From the NCBI GenBank assembly GCA_034638255.1, contig JAWPGT010000035.1, positions 183,417 through 247,416 of the forward strand: a stretch of DNA of 64,000 bases, read 5' to 3'. Within the stretch, counting starts at the first letter, position 1; each line of letters starts with the position of its first letter. Shown here piece after piece: positions 1 through 11,404 of this stretch. Under the pieces are notes generated by a model. It searched no databases. It saw only the letters and a program-made list of their open reading frames with translations, and had not been told where the DNA came from. Made by a program: the position numbers and the translations under genes. This DNA is from Coprinus comatus (taxonomy: Eukaryota; Basidiomycota; Agaricomycetes; Agaricales; Agaricaceae).

Positions 1-2581
1 TCTGGTGGTTTTTGGACAGCTTTAAACGGTGTTTTCACAGTCATATTCGGGTCTACTTTGTTTTGTGTATTGTTTGGTACGCCGCCCTTTCTGAATCCTT
101 ACTTCTTAATGTCACGTGAAACATAACCAGTTTCCTAACTGTTTGTTTTCTCAGGACTCAAGCCACTTTCCGTATATGGTTTCATTCATTTGGTATTCCA
201 AAGCCAGAAACCTGAGCTGACCAGTTATACGCTCAAGGAAAAAGGGAGAGTAGAGAATCTTGTAGCACTTATGCAACATCATCTGTTGGACATTGAGCCA
301 GACGATTGTGTGGGCACGTGTTCTCGGGTTAAAGACACGACCCACGACCTGCCTGAGTATCATCGCATAAAGGAGAGTTCCGAACCTTCTGACTCTGAAA
401 AACACTGTTGACGGATTTTAAAGTCAAGGGGGGATAGATGGCATAGTAGTATCTCAGGTGACTTGTATGCTGGCGTTTGAATCAACAAATACACATGATT
501 ACTAGTGTACACTGGAACTTCGGACAATATATCGTATTGCGAACACTCATTATGTACATATATGCTGAATAAAGCTGCTGGGCCAGCAAGTACCTTCCGA
601 ATTTATACTCTTGGGCAACGAGTTTGTGACAAACCGAGATATTGAGATCGCTTCATTTTATAGTTGTTATTTTGATCATTAGAATCAGTAGGAGTATCGC
701 ATATACCAACTTCAGTATTTCGGGTGCAAGTGAATCTCAGGTGGTGGATGGTGGAAGTGACGATTTAAGAAAAATCCTACGCTGTGTTACCTTTATTTCT
801 TAAAGACATTTAATCGATTATAGTTGTCTCATCTCAAAATTATTTCAAGCAGTCGAGACGACAGATATGCGTCGGTCCTTTCCTCAAGGTCCCATCCCCA
901 GTCCTCACTCCTGCCAGTGCCGGCGGGGTTTGAAAATTTGAACAACATGTCGGACACCTGCCGCGTAAATCTGCTGGATGAGGTTTTCCGCTTGACATGG
1001 GTTCCTCGCACTCTTCGTACGTTCTCTGTCGTGATATTAAATTTAAAGCTTGACCCGGGATTGATTAGCATCATGTGGCCCGATATATCCTCTGGAACAG
1101 TGTGATGTTACCTTTCTGAGTAACTGACTCCTGAGGCTGAATATACTACACGTTGCACTTGATCGTCATTAAACTAGCACTCCTAGATATGCTCATTGGT
1201 ACCTACCATCTGGTATGATAGCTGTCAGAGAGAAGCTATTTCATGGCGAACTAGTCTTCAATGGAACAAATGTTTGTATACAACAGTGGGTTTGTATTTT
1301 CAATTGCTCACCTTTGTCATATTCGCTGGAAACCACTCCGAAGACACTCAATTTGTGGCAGAGGTAGACACATCTGTCCGTCTGAGGCATCATTGTGTTT
1401 TTCGATATCAAAGGAGATTGATCTGACCTACCTTACCCTAACCCAAGGCCGGGTAATTAATGAGGTTACAGCTCTCAGAGTAGTTGCACAAAAAAACTTA
1501 TGTGCATTTATTGAAGTAGAACTATCCACCGCACCACGGGTTCGATCAAGAACAGAATTTACTTCTTTTCTTCATACGTGAGACACGGTCACAAGGAACT
1601 GACAATTCAGATGCACTGAGTCGGAGGTCCGCCCCAGCCACCCACACGTCAGCCAAATTCGGACGATGTTTGGTCTGATCTGAAAGACTTACTATATTTT
1701 ATTTTCCTGATGAATCTAGTGACAACAGAACACATACACTTGAAGAGATTCTCCTTCCCAAAGTGAAGAGTATTGTATTCTGCTCACTGGTTGCAAAACA
1801 TATCCAACATACTGTTTTCTCTTGTCATTCTTCAGCAAACTGCCAAAATCATTCCAATCTTTGACTTATGATTTTCATGATATATATATATCAGGCGATC
1901 ATGCGACTCGTTTCTCATATTTCCAAACCCTATTGGAATGTTGTACAATATTTCCGGAAACCGTCACACACCTTCGCTTCGAGAATACCTGCCTTGGTTC
2001 TCTTAATGACCTCCTTGATAAACTCCTGAATCCTGATAAACAACATCTTACACATATCCCATGGAGCGGATATTAATTTGTTATCCTGGGTTTACAAGCA
2101 AATTGCAGAAATGCGATTGGATGGATTTGTTGTTTATTTTATTAGTACTTGAGGTTTGAATGGCATGGTTGGAGAATGCGCATATAATTTTAGAGCATCC
2201 TCTGATTTCTCCAAGGAAGCTGTGGACTCTCTCTATGAGGTTCGCTGTTGGGAGTTATCGAGCAAGGGTGGTGTAACCTTGTATCCAGAGAAGTACACTG
2301 TACAAATGAGCCTGCCGCATAGCGTCCAGCCTGGTCCGATTATTTTTGGCAGATTATTTTACGAAAGTTGGTGTATAGGTTCCATGTATTATATATATGT
2401 TTGTTTACCAAGCTTTATTACGATAGAGTAGTGTTTTTGTAGATTTCTGTTCCGTTCGTGTTCCGTCTCCAAATGTCACCAGAATGTCACCCTTCAACGC
2501 GTTAAGTCACGTGCATTTCAGGACGACCAAGTAGGAGCGAGTTAATCTCAACCCAGGCTCAACTTTGAATAATTCTCTGAA
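1..2581. other. No confident gene; possible decayed accessory sequence
   Basis: I see no gene I can support here. All open frames are under about 110 codons and none carries a recognisable motif. The stretch at 1822-2076 on the plus strand has a leucine-rich, F-box/LRR-like flavour (84 codons) and may be a remnant of the F-box family found elsewhere in the window, but this is only an impression. The last 150 bp should contain the promoter of the sirtuin gene that follows. Confidence 0.4.
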
Positions 2582-3781
2582 ATGAGTGGTCCTTCATCCG
2601 ACATTGACGCTCTTTGCAAGATCTTGGCGCGTAGCAAACATCTTGGCTTTTCAACAGGCGCTGGTCTTAGTGCAGCTTCTGGTATTACCACTTATCGTGG
2701 TACTGATGGGCAATGGAACAAAACGGTTTAAAGGCATTCATCACCCTGTCTCCCACCCGAAACTCACAGAATTTCAGAACCCTATGGAGGTTGCCTCAAT
2801 TGAAGCTTTCAAAGATAATCCAGGACGAGTATGGGCCTACTATTTTCACCCGAGACGTGAGCAGTGAGTAATGTTAGTCCATTGCAACGCGTTCATTACA
2901 CTCGAGAATCATTTTTTCATATAGGTGTTTGAAAGCCCAACCCAACGCGGCACATTGCACTCTTGCCTCTCTTTCATTACCAACTATTCGTTCTCATTTA
3001 CTTCCCAATCAACAAGACAAACCTCCACTATACATTACGCAAAATTTCGATGGTTTATGTAGACGTGCGCTTGAGACTACATTAGCAGAAGCGGAGGATC
3101 CCCTGGATAAACTTGATAAGATGATCAGAAAAATGTACATGCTCGACTATAGAGATCACGGGTCCTGCTACAGATTCATGTGCACACAATGCAAAGCAGT
3201 TAAAACTATAGCCGATATATCACTAGCCCCTATCTTCAACGATCAAGAAATAGTTGAAAAGGCTCAAGAAGGTGAAGTTATTATACCTGTTGAACAACTA
3301 CCGAGATGTGGTGGACCTGAATGGTCGGGATCAAACAGGTATTATTAATGTCTTTTTTTTCTATTCGTTGGTGTTGGATATTGATTAAAGATACGAGATA
3401 TGGTCGATGTGGTGGACTCCTACGTCCTGCTATCACTTGGTTTGGTGAAATTCCAGAAGGACAGGGTGAGGTTATTCGTAATCTGACTAAAGTTGATGTT
3501 TTGCTTGTCGTTGGAACGACGTCTTTGGTAATGTCTCCTACCCATATTTTCGTTGTGTACATCGTCAGCCTTATCTATCTTTCTCTCTCTCTCACTTTCC
3601 AGGTTTTCCCAGCGGCATCATACGCAGCTACTGTCAAGAAGAACGGTGGCACTGTGGCTGTATTTAATCTTGAGAGACACAAGCAGATGATAAAGCCGAT
3701 TTTGTCTTCCAGGGTCCCTGTGAAGAAACAATTCCAAGATTGTTCAATCGTTTGAGAGAGTTGAACTCGGCTCAAATGTAA
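2582..3781 (+). CDS. Class III-like sirtuin (NAD-dependent deacylase family), altered catalytic position and 3' frameshift
   Basis: Spliced exons 2582-2725, 2778-2863, 2925-3338, 3398-3527 and 3603 onward give a SIR2-family protein of the SIRT5/CobB-like class. Visible motifs in order are the Rossmann NAD-binding start GAGLSAASGITTYRG, then NPGRVWAYYF, then ITQNFDGLCRRAL. Zinc-binding cysteines follow in CTQC, LPRC and GRCGG, then LLRPAITWFGE and the NAD motif VVGTTSLV. Family members normally have histidine as general base in the QN-D-LH motif; here the codon is tgt (Cys). After FNLERHK the expected C-terminus (DKADFVFQGPCEETIPRLF) is in another frame, starting at 3689 and stopping at 3779-3781. 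The plain frame stops at 3755. So either one base is lost or gained near 3687 or the natural end is short. Class assignment is good; activity is doubtful. Confidence 0.8.
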
Positions 3782-4140
3782 ATGTAGAGGAAGATCTACT
3801 TTTTCAACCGCATATCTTCAACTCATTCATCAAGTACTTTCAAAAACATGTAATCCGGATATAATTTGAAATAATGCATTCGGTTACCTTGCGAAGATTA
3901 TATATCTCCATTTCCATCCTAGATTTAAGTTACACCATTTTACTTATAGTAGTATATGCGCTATAGGCCTGTAACTAATAAGCTTGGCTGTCGTTCTGGC
4001 CCTAGTAGGAGAAGTGTGGTACATAGCTTTAAACATACTGAGAGGCTTTCTACTGCACTATATTCTCAGATAAAAAAAAATCACTGTCCATTGTTCACAT
4101 GGTTTATCCATAAATGTGCAAAGTTGTCCAATCATTAAAC

Positions 4141-4433
4141 TCAGTCGACAGATATCCCAAGTTTCATAAAATAATCTGCCGGAAAATAATCATGGAAAGC
4201 TGGACGACACCAGGCCCATTCGTACTTCTCTAAATAGTCCACATATCTTCTATAATTGCCAACAATAAACCTTGCAGAAAAAGTCCACAACCTGGTTGGG
4301 TATATCTTTGATACCTTTTCCAACATGCACTCCTTTGGGCCTTTGGGCGTGTGAGATGTGTCTTGAACACGCTACCAGTCGCAACCTCTGCGTCATCTAT
4401 ATTCGTTGCATTCAGTATATCTTCCTTCCTCAA
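4141..4433 (-). pseudogene. Truncated copy of APH-like phosphotransferase gene
   Basis: The minus strand at 4141-4326 encodes the last 60 or so residues of the APH-like kinase found intact at 11405-12244; both share SARFIVGNYRRYV and a W-rich tail ending ISVD. The similarity continues downstream of the stop into non-coding DNA (4066-4140 against 11331-11404). The middle of the kinase, including the catalytic HxDLxxxN and DxD motifs, is absent. Immediately upstream (4327-4433) a different frame reads ILNATNIDDAEVATGSVF. That could be the leftover first exon of the gene joined to its end by an internal deletion; this is inference. It cannot make an active kinase. Confidence 0.75.
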
Positions 4434-4682
4434 TCTCCAACTTTTGTTTGTGCATTTTTGCAGGTTAGTTCAAAGCTTGCTCACAAATGTTTTTGTGAAA
4501 CGACAAATTTTAGGAATCGGTATTATGCGAGGTACATAGTTTGGCGAGTTGTCGTGGTGTCATCTCCTTTGATTTTCAGTGTCTGTAAGAGGTAAGTCAC
4601 TTACCTACTGTATGATGTTCGCACGGTCATGACAGGACGTTGATCTGCTTGAGTTTGTAGGTTCACTTCTCACCACGTATCC

Positions 4683-6338
4683 ATGGATTCACCCACTTTT
4701 ACCCCGTGTGGCCACACTGCTACAAAGCATCTCAACAATACCAATTCCACTTCACCAGAAGCTATCACAGAAGCACGCCTAGAAATTCAGATCAAAGTCA
4801 ACTTCTTGCGCATGAAACAAGTTCCTTTTTTACGGTATCTCAACACCCTCCAATCTCCGGCATGTTCTGTTCCAACGGAAATTCTTTCTCGTATCTTCGA
4901 GCTATACGCTTACGCCACAAGCACTGACCAATTGAACTGTGAAAGCAGACATGAAACTAAAAATCGCAATCACTACCGATATCTCCACTCTGTTTTGAAA
5001 CTTGGTGCTGTCTCCATACGTTGGCGTAACGTCGCTCACTCGATCCCTCAATTATGGACTTCTCTTCGTATGGAACTTTGTCTTTGTTTGGACGTCCAGG
5101 AAAAGATGGCATTTTTGCAATATTATCTCCAACGCGCTGGAAACCATCCCCTCTCCTTAGCTTTCCAACTAAACGATAGTTCAAGCTATATCAGAAGGGA
5201 AGATTACGATAAGAAGACTGTTGGTATCAAGGCTACTTTGGATTTCTCTCTTCAGGAATATTCGACACGGATCAAGGCTTTGGAGCTGAGTCGTCTCAAG
5301 AAAAGCTCGTGGTTATCGGATCTATTGAAAGATAGAAGTTTTCCGCAACTTCAGTCCCTCGTTATATCAGAGGCCACTTGCCTAATTCCTCCCGTAGAAC
5401 AAGAATTCTGGCAATTCCTTATTCCTGCCATTCCTACTTTGCAAAATCTATGCATTACCTCTCTTGATACGCATGCCCTCATAATATCATCCTCTCACAA
5501 GATTACTCGTCTACATCTTTACATGATTCCCCAAGCTGAGTGTCTCAGATTATTGGAAGAATGTCGCGAGACATTAATCGAATTTATGTCTGGATCACAT
5601 CGAAAACGGTGTCCACCGCCGACATCTACACATTTACTTCTTCTATATCCCACGATCATTTTACCTCATCTTAAGACTTTCCATTGGTCATTCCAGAGGC
5701 ACATAGATCGACTCCCTGGTTTACTCTCTCCGTGGGACCAGTACATTCTTCGTGGTTTGGATATGCCTTCACTTCAAAACCTCTCTCTTGATATGTTGGA
5801 CCCAGGCCTTGAAGTTACGACACCCCCAAATTCATTCACCAGAATTCAAAGTACATTGGATAACTTGGAGATAAATTCAAAAGATGCGATAAAAAATGGG
5901 TTGAGCGAATTACTTGGTATGGTGGACACACGAAGATTGATTCTCAAGGGGTATGAAGAAGGGGAGTTGAATTTGGTGTTTGATGCTTTAGAGAAGAAAT
6001 CATGCATACCGAATTTGAAGGTTTTACGGTTGTCAACGGTCGTGAATATGTTCCGAAGGAATCACGAATACTGTTCAGCGTTTATCCTTATGCTCGAAAA
6101 ACGAGTGGAATTTTACGCACTTCAAGCCAATGACAAATTCGTTTTGGAATTACCCCTGGACAGAATTGTTGTACAGGAGATTTGGGAAAATAATTTTAAA
6201 GAGTGGATGACAAGGTTGCTTGATTTGCCGATTCGAGTTGTGGAAGTTTTGGTAAATGAGTGGGATGAGTATGAGCCTGTTACTAGGTCTCGGTGTTGCC
6301 ATGAAGTGTATTCTGAGTGTATTGATGATGCGTACTAG
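4683..6338 (+). CDS. F-box protein with degenerate LRR-like C-terminus (551 aa)
   Basis: A single open frame with no intron. The N-terminal part holds a short coiled stretch (residues about 25-55) followed by a fungal F-box core, SVPTEILSRIFELY. Next comes the family hallmark KLGAVSIRWRNVAHSIPQLW. The rest is leucine-rich and shares LRGLDMPSLQNLSL and an LGMVDTRRL motif with the other copies in this window. F-box proteins recruit targets to SCF ubiquitin ligases through SKP1; this lineage-specific family has no known substrates. The closest relative here is the broken copy at 32321-33043. The first ATG follows a short leader and matches the paralogues in position, so I accept it. Confidence 0.85.
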   Translation: MDSPTFTPCGHTATKHLNNTNSTSPEAITEARLEIQIKVNFLRMKQVPFLRYLNTLQSPACSVPTEILSRIFELYAYATSTDQLNCESRHETKNRNHYRYLHSVLKLGAVSIRWRNVAHSIPQLWTSLRMELCLCLDVQEKMAFLQYYLQRAGNHPLSLAFQLNDSSSYIRREDYDKKTVGIKATLDFSLQEYSTRIKALELSRLKKSSWLSDLLKDRSFPQLQSLVISEATCLIPPVEQEFWQFLIPAIPTLQNLCITSLDTHALIISSSHKITRLHLYMIPQAECLRLLEECRETLIEFMSGSHRKRCPPPTSTHLLLLYPTIILPHLKTFHWSFQRHIDRLPGLLSPWDQYILRGLDMPSLQNLSLDMLDPGLEVTTPPNSFTRIQSTLDNLEINSKDAIKNGLSELLGMVDTRRLILKGYEEGELNLVFDALEKKSCIPNLKVLRLSTVVNMFRRNHEYCSAFILMLEKRVEFYALQANDKFVLELPLDRIVVQEIWENNFKEWMTRLLDLPIRVVEVLVNEWDEYEPVTRSRCCHEVYSECIDDAY

Positions 6339-6685
6339 TAAAATTTAGAATACTACTGGTACTGGTACTTCTTGTAAGTTGATATTGACATCCATGTCCG
6401 ATTGACATGATTCACTTTTTTTTTTTTTTTTTTTGGCAAACAATCCTGTTTAAATTATTCATGATTTCGTCGAAACTTTGCTGCATAATCCATATTACTG
6501 CGCATGTAACTACTAACCGTATAATTATTTAAAAAAACTCTGCGTGCTCCTCAGCGTGACGTTGTTTATGAGTGTGACGTTGTGACTTTACCAGACCTCA
6601 AAACTCGAACTTCCATCTTCTCTCCGACTCTCTAACCTGTTCCGACTCCCTCCGTTGTCCTCCCAACAGATATCGCAGAAACAAT

Positions 6686-8323
6686 ATGACCTCATCATCC
6701 CAGCGCAACCGTGTTTCCTACGGTACATCTTTCATCTCTGTTGACGCGATTGAAAATTCTTCCAAGACAGTGCCAGAACAAATTACTCTTCTCAATTTAG
6801 AGTTAAAGCGTCTACAGGATCAAATTGATATGTTATGCATAGATGAAGCCTCTCTCTCTCGACGTTTCAATGCTTTATCTCCGGTATATTCACTACCACC
6901 GGAAATTCTGGCTCGCATATTCCGGTTGTACACTCATGCCTGTCCAACCGAAATCGAGTGCGGGCGGGATCATCATGAAGCTAGCAACAAAAATCGATAT
7001 GGATATCTTTACTCCCCATTGAAGCTTTGTGCGGTATCTTCACAGTGGCGTAGTGTTGCTTATTCGATCCCTCAATTGTGGACAACATTCCACATGGAAC
7101 TCTGTCATTGTCTTGATTCAAATCTCAGTGACGCCAAGATTGCATTTTTGCGTTATTACTTTGATCACGCCGGTGATCTTCCCCTCTCCCTTACTTTTGA
7201 TATGGGAGGTATTAGGCCGCTTTTCGATTGGTGTTACGACTATGATAAGAAGGCTCTCAATATAAAACGCACTCTGGATTTTTCTCTTCGTGATCATGGA
7301 ATGCGCATCAAGACTCTAAAGCTAACTGGCCTTGCTCAAGGCTTTTGGTTAACAGAGTTTTCACAACACACAATCTTTCCTCAACTTCGGTCTCTAACAA
7401 TATCAGACACGTTAATCCGAAATACCATAACTGATAACGGAGATTTGATACTCCCAGCTTTACCCGCCTTGGAACACCTATGCCTCCACTCTCTCATACT
7501 GTCTGGCCATTTATATATATCCCCTGGATTCCATGCGATCACTCGCATCCATCTTTCTAATGTTCAACAAGGCGATGCTCTAGTGTTATTACTCAGCTGT
7601 CGTGAAACACTAGTCGAGTTTCTGTATCATTTGCCCCAGTTCCATAACATCGAGTATCCGGATGACCTCCCCTTCACATTGCCACGTCTCGAAACCTTTT
7701 TTTGGCCCTTCTCCCAGCTTAAAGGCAATCTTTCACCTTGGGACACATTCATTCTCCGTAACCTGGACATGCCTTCACTTCGAAACTTTTATCTGGGCTC
7801 GATAAATCTAGAACATGACCTCCTATCACCCAACTTATTCAATAGAATCACCTTCACCTTGGCCGAGCTGTATTTGGGTTTTGACTTTCCGGTATGGAAA
7901 GGATTGCCTGGGATGTTTGATGCTCACAGATGTATTTTCGGGAGCATGAGGCTCACTGACGGTGATTTGATTACCGCATTTGAAGCGTTGGCAGAAGAAA
8001 CGTGTCTACCTAGCTTGACGGTGCTAACACTGACCTGTGCGGCAGTGTTGCACATGAGATGGAGGATGACAGACGAAATACAATCTGCTCTCATCACTAT
8101 GCTGGAAAAGCGTGCCAAAATCTCGAATGGTTTCGTCCTCGAGTTGCCGAAGAGTTTGAACCGTAACATTATGGATGAATCATGGAAGGTAGAATTGAAA
8201 GAACGGATGCAACGTTTGGTTGATTCTGGTTTGGTTGAAGTGAAGGATATTGAAGTCCCTATTGATCATGACCATTACTGTGTCCGATATAATGTTTTTT
8301 GGTCTTTAGTGTTTGGGATTTAA
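6686..8323 (+). CDS. F-box protein with degenerate LRR-like C-terminus (545 aa)
   Basis: Intronless tandem relative of the preceding gene, separated by about 350 bp that contains an 18-base T run. An N-terminal coiled helix (LNLELKRLQDQIDML) precedes the F-box core SLPPEILARIFRLY. The family block KLCAVSSQWRSVAYSIPQLW and the repeated LRNLDMPSLRNF motif follow. Its layout resembles the copy at 41946-43646 (both share the ALSPxYSLPxxIL spacing) more than the copy at 4683, so the two neighbours are old paralogues rather than a fresh tandem duplication. Presumed substrate receptor of an SCF ubiquitin ligase; the target is unknown. Confidence 0.85.
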   Translation: MTSSSQRNRVSYGTSFISVDAIENSSKTVPEQITLLNLELKRLQDQIDMLCIDEASLSRRFNALSPVYSLPPEILARIFRLYTHACPTEIECGRDHHEASNKNRYGYLYSPLKLCAVSSQWRSVAYSIPQLWTTFHMELCHCLDSNLSDAKIAFLRYYFDHAGDLPLSLTFDMGGIRPLFDWCYDYDKKALNIKRTLDFSLRDHGMRIKTLKLTGLAQGFWLTEFSQHTIFPQLRSLTISDTLIRNTITDNGDLILPALPALEHLCLHSLILSGHLYISPGFHAITRIHLSNVQQGDALVLLLSCRETLVEFLYHLPQFHNIEYPDDLPFTLPRLETFFWPFSQLKGNLSPWDTFILRNLDMPSLRNFYLGSINLEHDLLSPNLFNRITFTLAELYLGFDFPVWKGLPGMFDAHRCIFGSMRLTDGDLITAFEALAEETCLPSLTVLTLTCAAVLHMRWRMTDEIQSALITMLEKRAKISNGFVLELPKSLNRNIMDESWKVELKERMQRLVDSGLVEVKDIEVPIDHDHYCVRYNVFWSLVFGI

Positions 8324-8785
8324 TGTATGATGTTGTCGCATTGTTGTGGTTTTCGTTCTTGTAGTTCACCTTTCACCACCAGGTATTGTAAAGAGATGAT
8401 AGATTTTGGACCAACGTAGTGTATGAGTAGACCGAAAACGTTCTTTAGTTTTTTTTGGGATTCGATTCTACTTCCTGTATGTGCTTTCAGGTCATCCGTA
8501 TCGTATTCAGTTCTGTTCAACATCAGGGAGATTGATCGGAAACTATTGATGGAACAAACAATTGTGACATTTGATGATAGCCTTCTTCTCTCCGTTTCTG
8601 CTTTCACCTTCCTGTGTTCAGGTAAGTAATTCAGACTGTAAACTTCGTTAAAGTGCAATTGCGACAGGATATAACACGCCACGTAACGTAGTAGGTGAGT
8701 TGTTTGCCGTGATTCGAGTAAAAAACGTACTATATACTCCTCGTCACTAGGAGATTCTATCGTCGTAAGCACCATCATAAACACA

Positions 8786-11270
8786 ATGGCTGACCCGGTA
8801 TGCAGTCTTGTGTAACAGCCAATCCTCAATCTGAATTACGAGTAGAACATTATTACTCCTGATAAACTCGAACCTTGGGAATCTCTCAACCTGAAAGTGG
8901 AAAAGTTGACAAATAGTGTATACGGTACCTGGAGCAATGAGTTGACTAATCTACTCATTTTCGTAAGTCTGATTGTAGTTTTATTGTTGAAATATTAATG
9001 TACTGATTTCATATTCAAGGCTTCCTTGTTCTCCGCAATCCTAACAGCGTTCACCGTCGAAGCCGCGAAGTCTGTTCGAGTTGATCCTACAGAAGAAACA
9101 AATCTACTACTCCGAGCATTAATACTCCAATTCCAGAACATATCGCTTCCTCAGACCAACCTCCCAATCAACTTACAGCTGGGAAACCCTGCCGACTCTA
9201 TTTCTCCATACGCTCAGCTAATCTACCTCCTTTACTCCGTCAGCCTCGCACTTAGCCTCATTGCTGTCCTTGGAGGTATTACCTGCTTCCAATGGCTACG
9301 AGAATTTAGCCAGAATGTTACCGGAGTATCACCCAACATCGACATATATGTCCAATTTCAACGACACAAGAGCCTTCGGCAATGGAGAGTTATTACACTT
9401 CTCAACACATTGCCAGTCCTCCTTCTCATATCACTGTTTCTCTTCTTCGCTGGGTTTTTAACATCACAATGGGAATCGGGGGCTCATGGTGCCATACCTA
9501 TCACTGTACTGGTTTCCATTGCGGCTCTGTTTATTCTTGTCACTTCTTTTCTACCAGCTTTGCAAATCCTCTGGCTTGCGTACTACAAACAAGATGAATC
9601 GTCTTTTATCAACAATCTGCGTGATCATGACGACCATGATGAGGCATTGTTACATCCAGTACTTTGCCCATATCGATCTCCGCAGGCCCTATTGGTTCTT
9701 TCCATCTTTCACTACATCACATATGTTATACCAGGAACTCTCTATTTCAAGTCGCTTCCCAAGATCAACAGTTGGACAGGCTATGACAGATGGTGGATAG
9801 ACAAACACACAACAGATAAATCGATTTATCCAGCATTGAACTGGGTGGCCACGGAGTTTAACCAGAGCAAAGACACCGTCATTATGGTTTATCAATGTCT
9901 AATATCTCAAGTTACCAACTCCTACCGCGACTATTTGAAAGGACTGCAACCGCGAGTACAAGTTCCAGACTCTACTCCCTTGACTACATTTGGATTTCGT
10001 GCTATGACTCGCTTTGAGGAGCAATTTATTACTGACAAGTCCATACTAGTTCGGAATACGTACTTGGCGGCCTTCTCAAGACTTTGGGAAGTAATAGTGG
10101 ATAATGGTCTGAAAGTCCAGGCATCCAATGATATTTATCAAATATTACGTGTAAAGGGGGCACCATGGCGCGATTGCACAGGTAGAAGTTCAATATATAA
10201 CCCTTACGAGTACACTTTCTTATTGCTGTCTGCCTAGATCTCTTAAAGACAACCAACAACACCTTATCTCGTCCAGAAAATGTTTGGATGACAGAAGATA
10301 TCGCAGTCGCTACTGCGTGTTATGTTATTGATCAACATAGAATTGATTTCAATAACATACCTGCCATTTTGAGAGAACTGTGTAAACGATATCAAAATAA
10401 TCGTTCTCTCCATCAACACGTATACAGACTATGCAACAAACTCCACAGAAGGGCCGACATGGAACATTCATGTAGTGGATTGGTTTACATATTCAATCGT
10501 ATCTTTCCTCGTTTAGATCATCTGGGCAATCTTGGTTCGCACTTCAGGAGCTACTTGTGCGCTGTGAATCAATGTAACATTTTTTGGGGTACGTCAGAAC
10601 TTTTCATCACCAATGTGTCTCACTGTCTAACCACAGTTAACCATACGTAAAGTGCATGCATCAAATTTCCTCAAAATTATTGAAGATCTCGCTTCACATC
10701 ATCTCATAGGCAAAGATCACTCATTGGATCAAATATTCCTCTTCACACCACATCTGATAAAATATTGTACGGGACTCCATCGTGTAGTCCCGGTAATTGA
10801 AACGACCTTGGATGCAATATTATTTGCTGCAGATGAGCACATCCACTTCTCACGGACTCCAAGTTCACGTTCTATTTTACACCCAAGTCGTTTTTATCTT
10901 TCACACACTGTTGCTCATCCTAATTTCCCAAATGCAAATGTTGACTTGAAGCCAGTATGGGACTTGACGGACAGTTTTAATAAGAGATTGAAGGAAATGT
11001 GGGATCGATGGGAAGGTGAAGAGAGAATGGGTAGAGCTTCAGATTGTTTAGAGGCTGAGAAGGATCTTCATATTACAGGTAAGCTTGATGAATCATGAGT
11101 GAGACATTTGATGCAAATTTACAGAAACAAAAGGTACTGCTCAGATTGAAGGTGATACTCTGCCAAAAGAAACAGTTTCGGTCGATAATTATACACCGGG
11201 CAGTACCAGTGGTATCGACAACATACACACATTAACCCATCCAGCCATTTCATTGCCTGCTTCTCCGTAA
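8786..11270 (+). CDS. DUF6535 domain membrane protein (737 aa)
   Basis: Six exons (8786-8797, 8846-8962, 9020-10181, 10238-10588, 10653-11078, 11125-11270) join in frame to 737 codons. After a 4-codon first exon, the protein shows the DUF6535 start (LEPWESLNLKVEKLTNSVYG...ELTNLLIFASLFSAILTAF). Four hydrophobic segments follow: around ILTAFTVEA, AQLIYLLYSVSLALSLIAVLGG, LLNTLPVLLLISLFLFFAGF and AIPITVLVSIAALFILV. After the last one comes the CPYRSPQALLVLSIF motif. The C-terminal 350 residues are soluble and of unknown role. The family is widespread and expanded in Agaricomycetes, with no established function. The exon 4 to 5 junction (donor at 10589, acceptor at 10652) is the least certain. The final exon is Ser/Thr/Pro-rich and could be alternatively spliced. 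Confidence 0.82.
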
Positions 11271-11404
11271 AAATTGTGAAGTGATGTTATACAGTGTTTT
11301 CATACTATTTATCGTTTGTCAAAATATTCTCAGATAAAAAAAAATCACTGTCCACTGTTCACATGATTTGCCCATAAATATGTAAAGTGGTACAATGATT
11401 AAAC

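Noticed and set aside
1428..1446. ttaccctaaccc, resembling an interstitial telomere repeat
   Set aside because: Less than two TTAGGG units; expected by chance in 64 kb.
8320..8829. 169-codon minus-strand open frame between the F-box and DUF6535 genes
   Set aside because: It begins inside intron 1 of the DUF6535 gene, covers the intergenic promoter, has no recognisable motif and odd composition.
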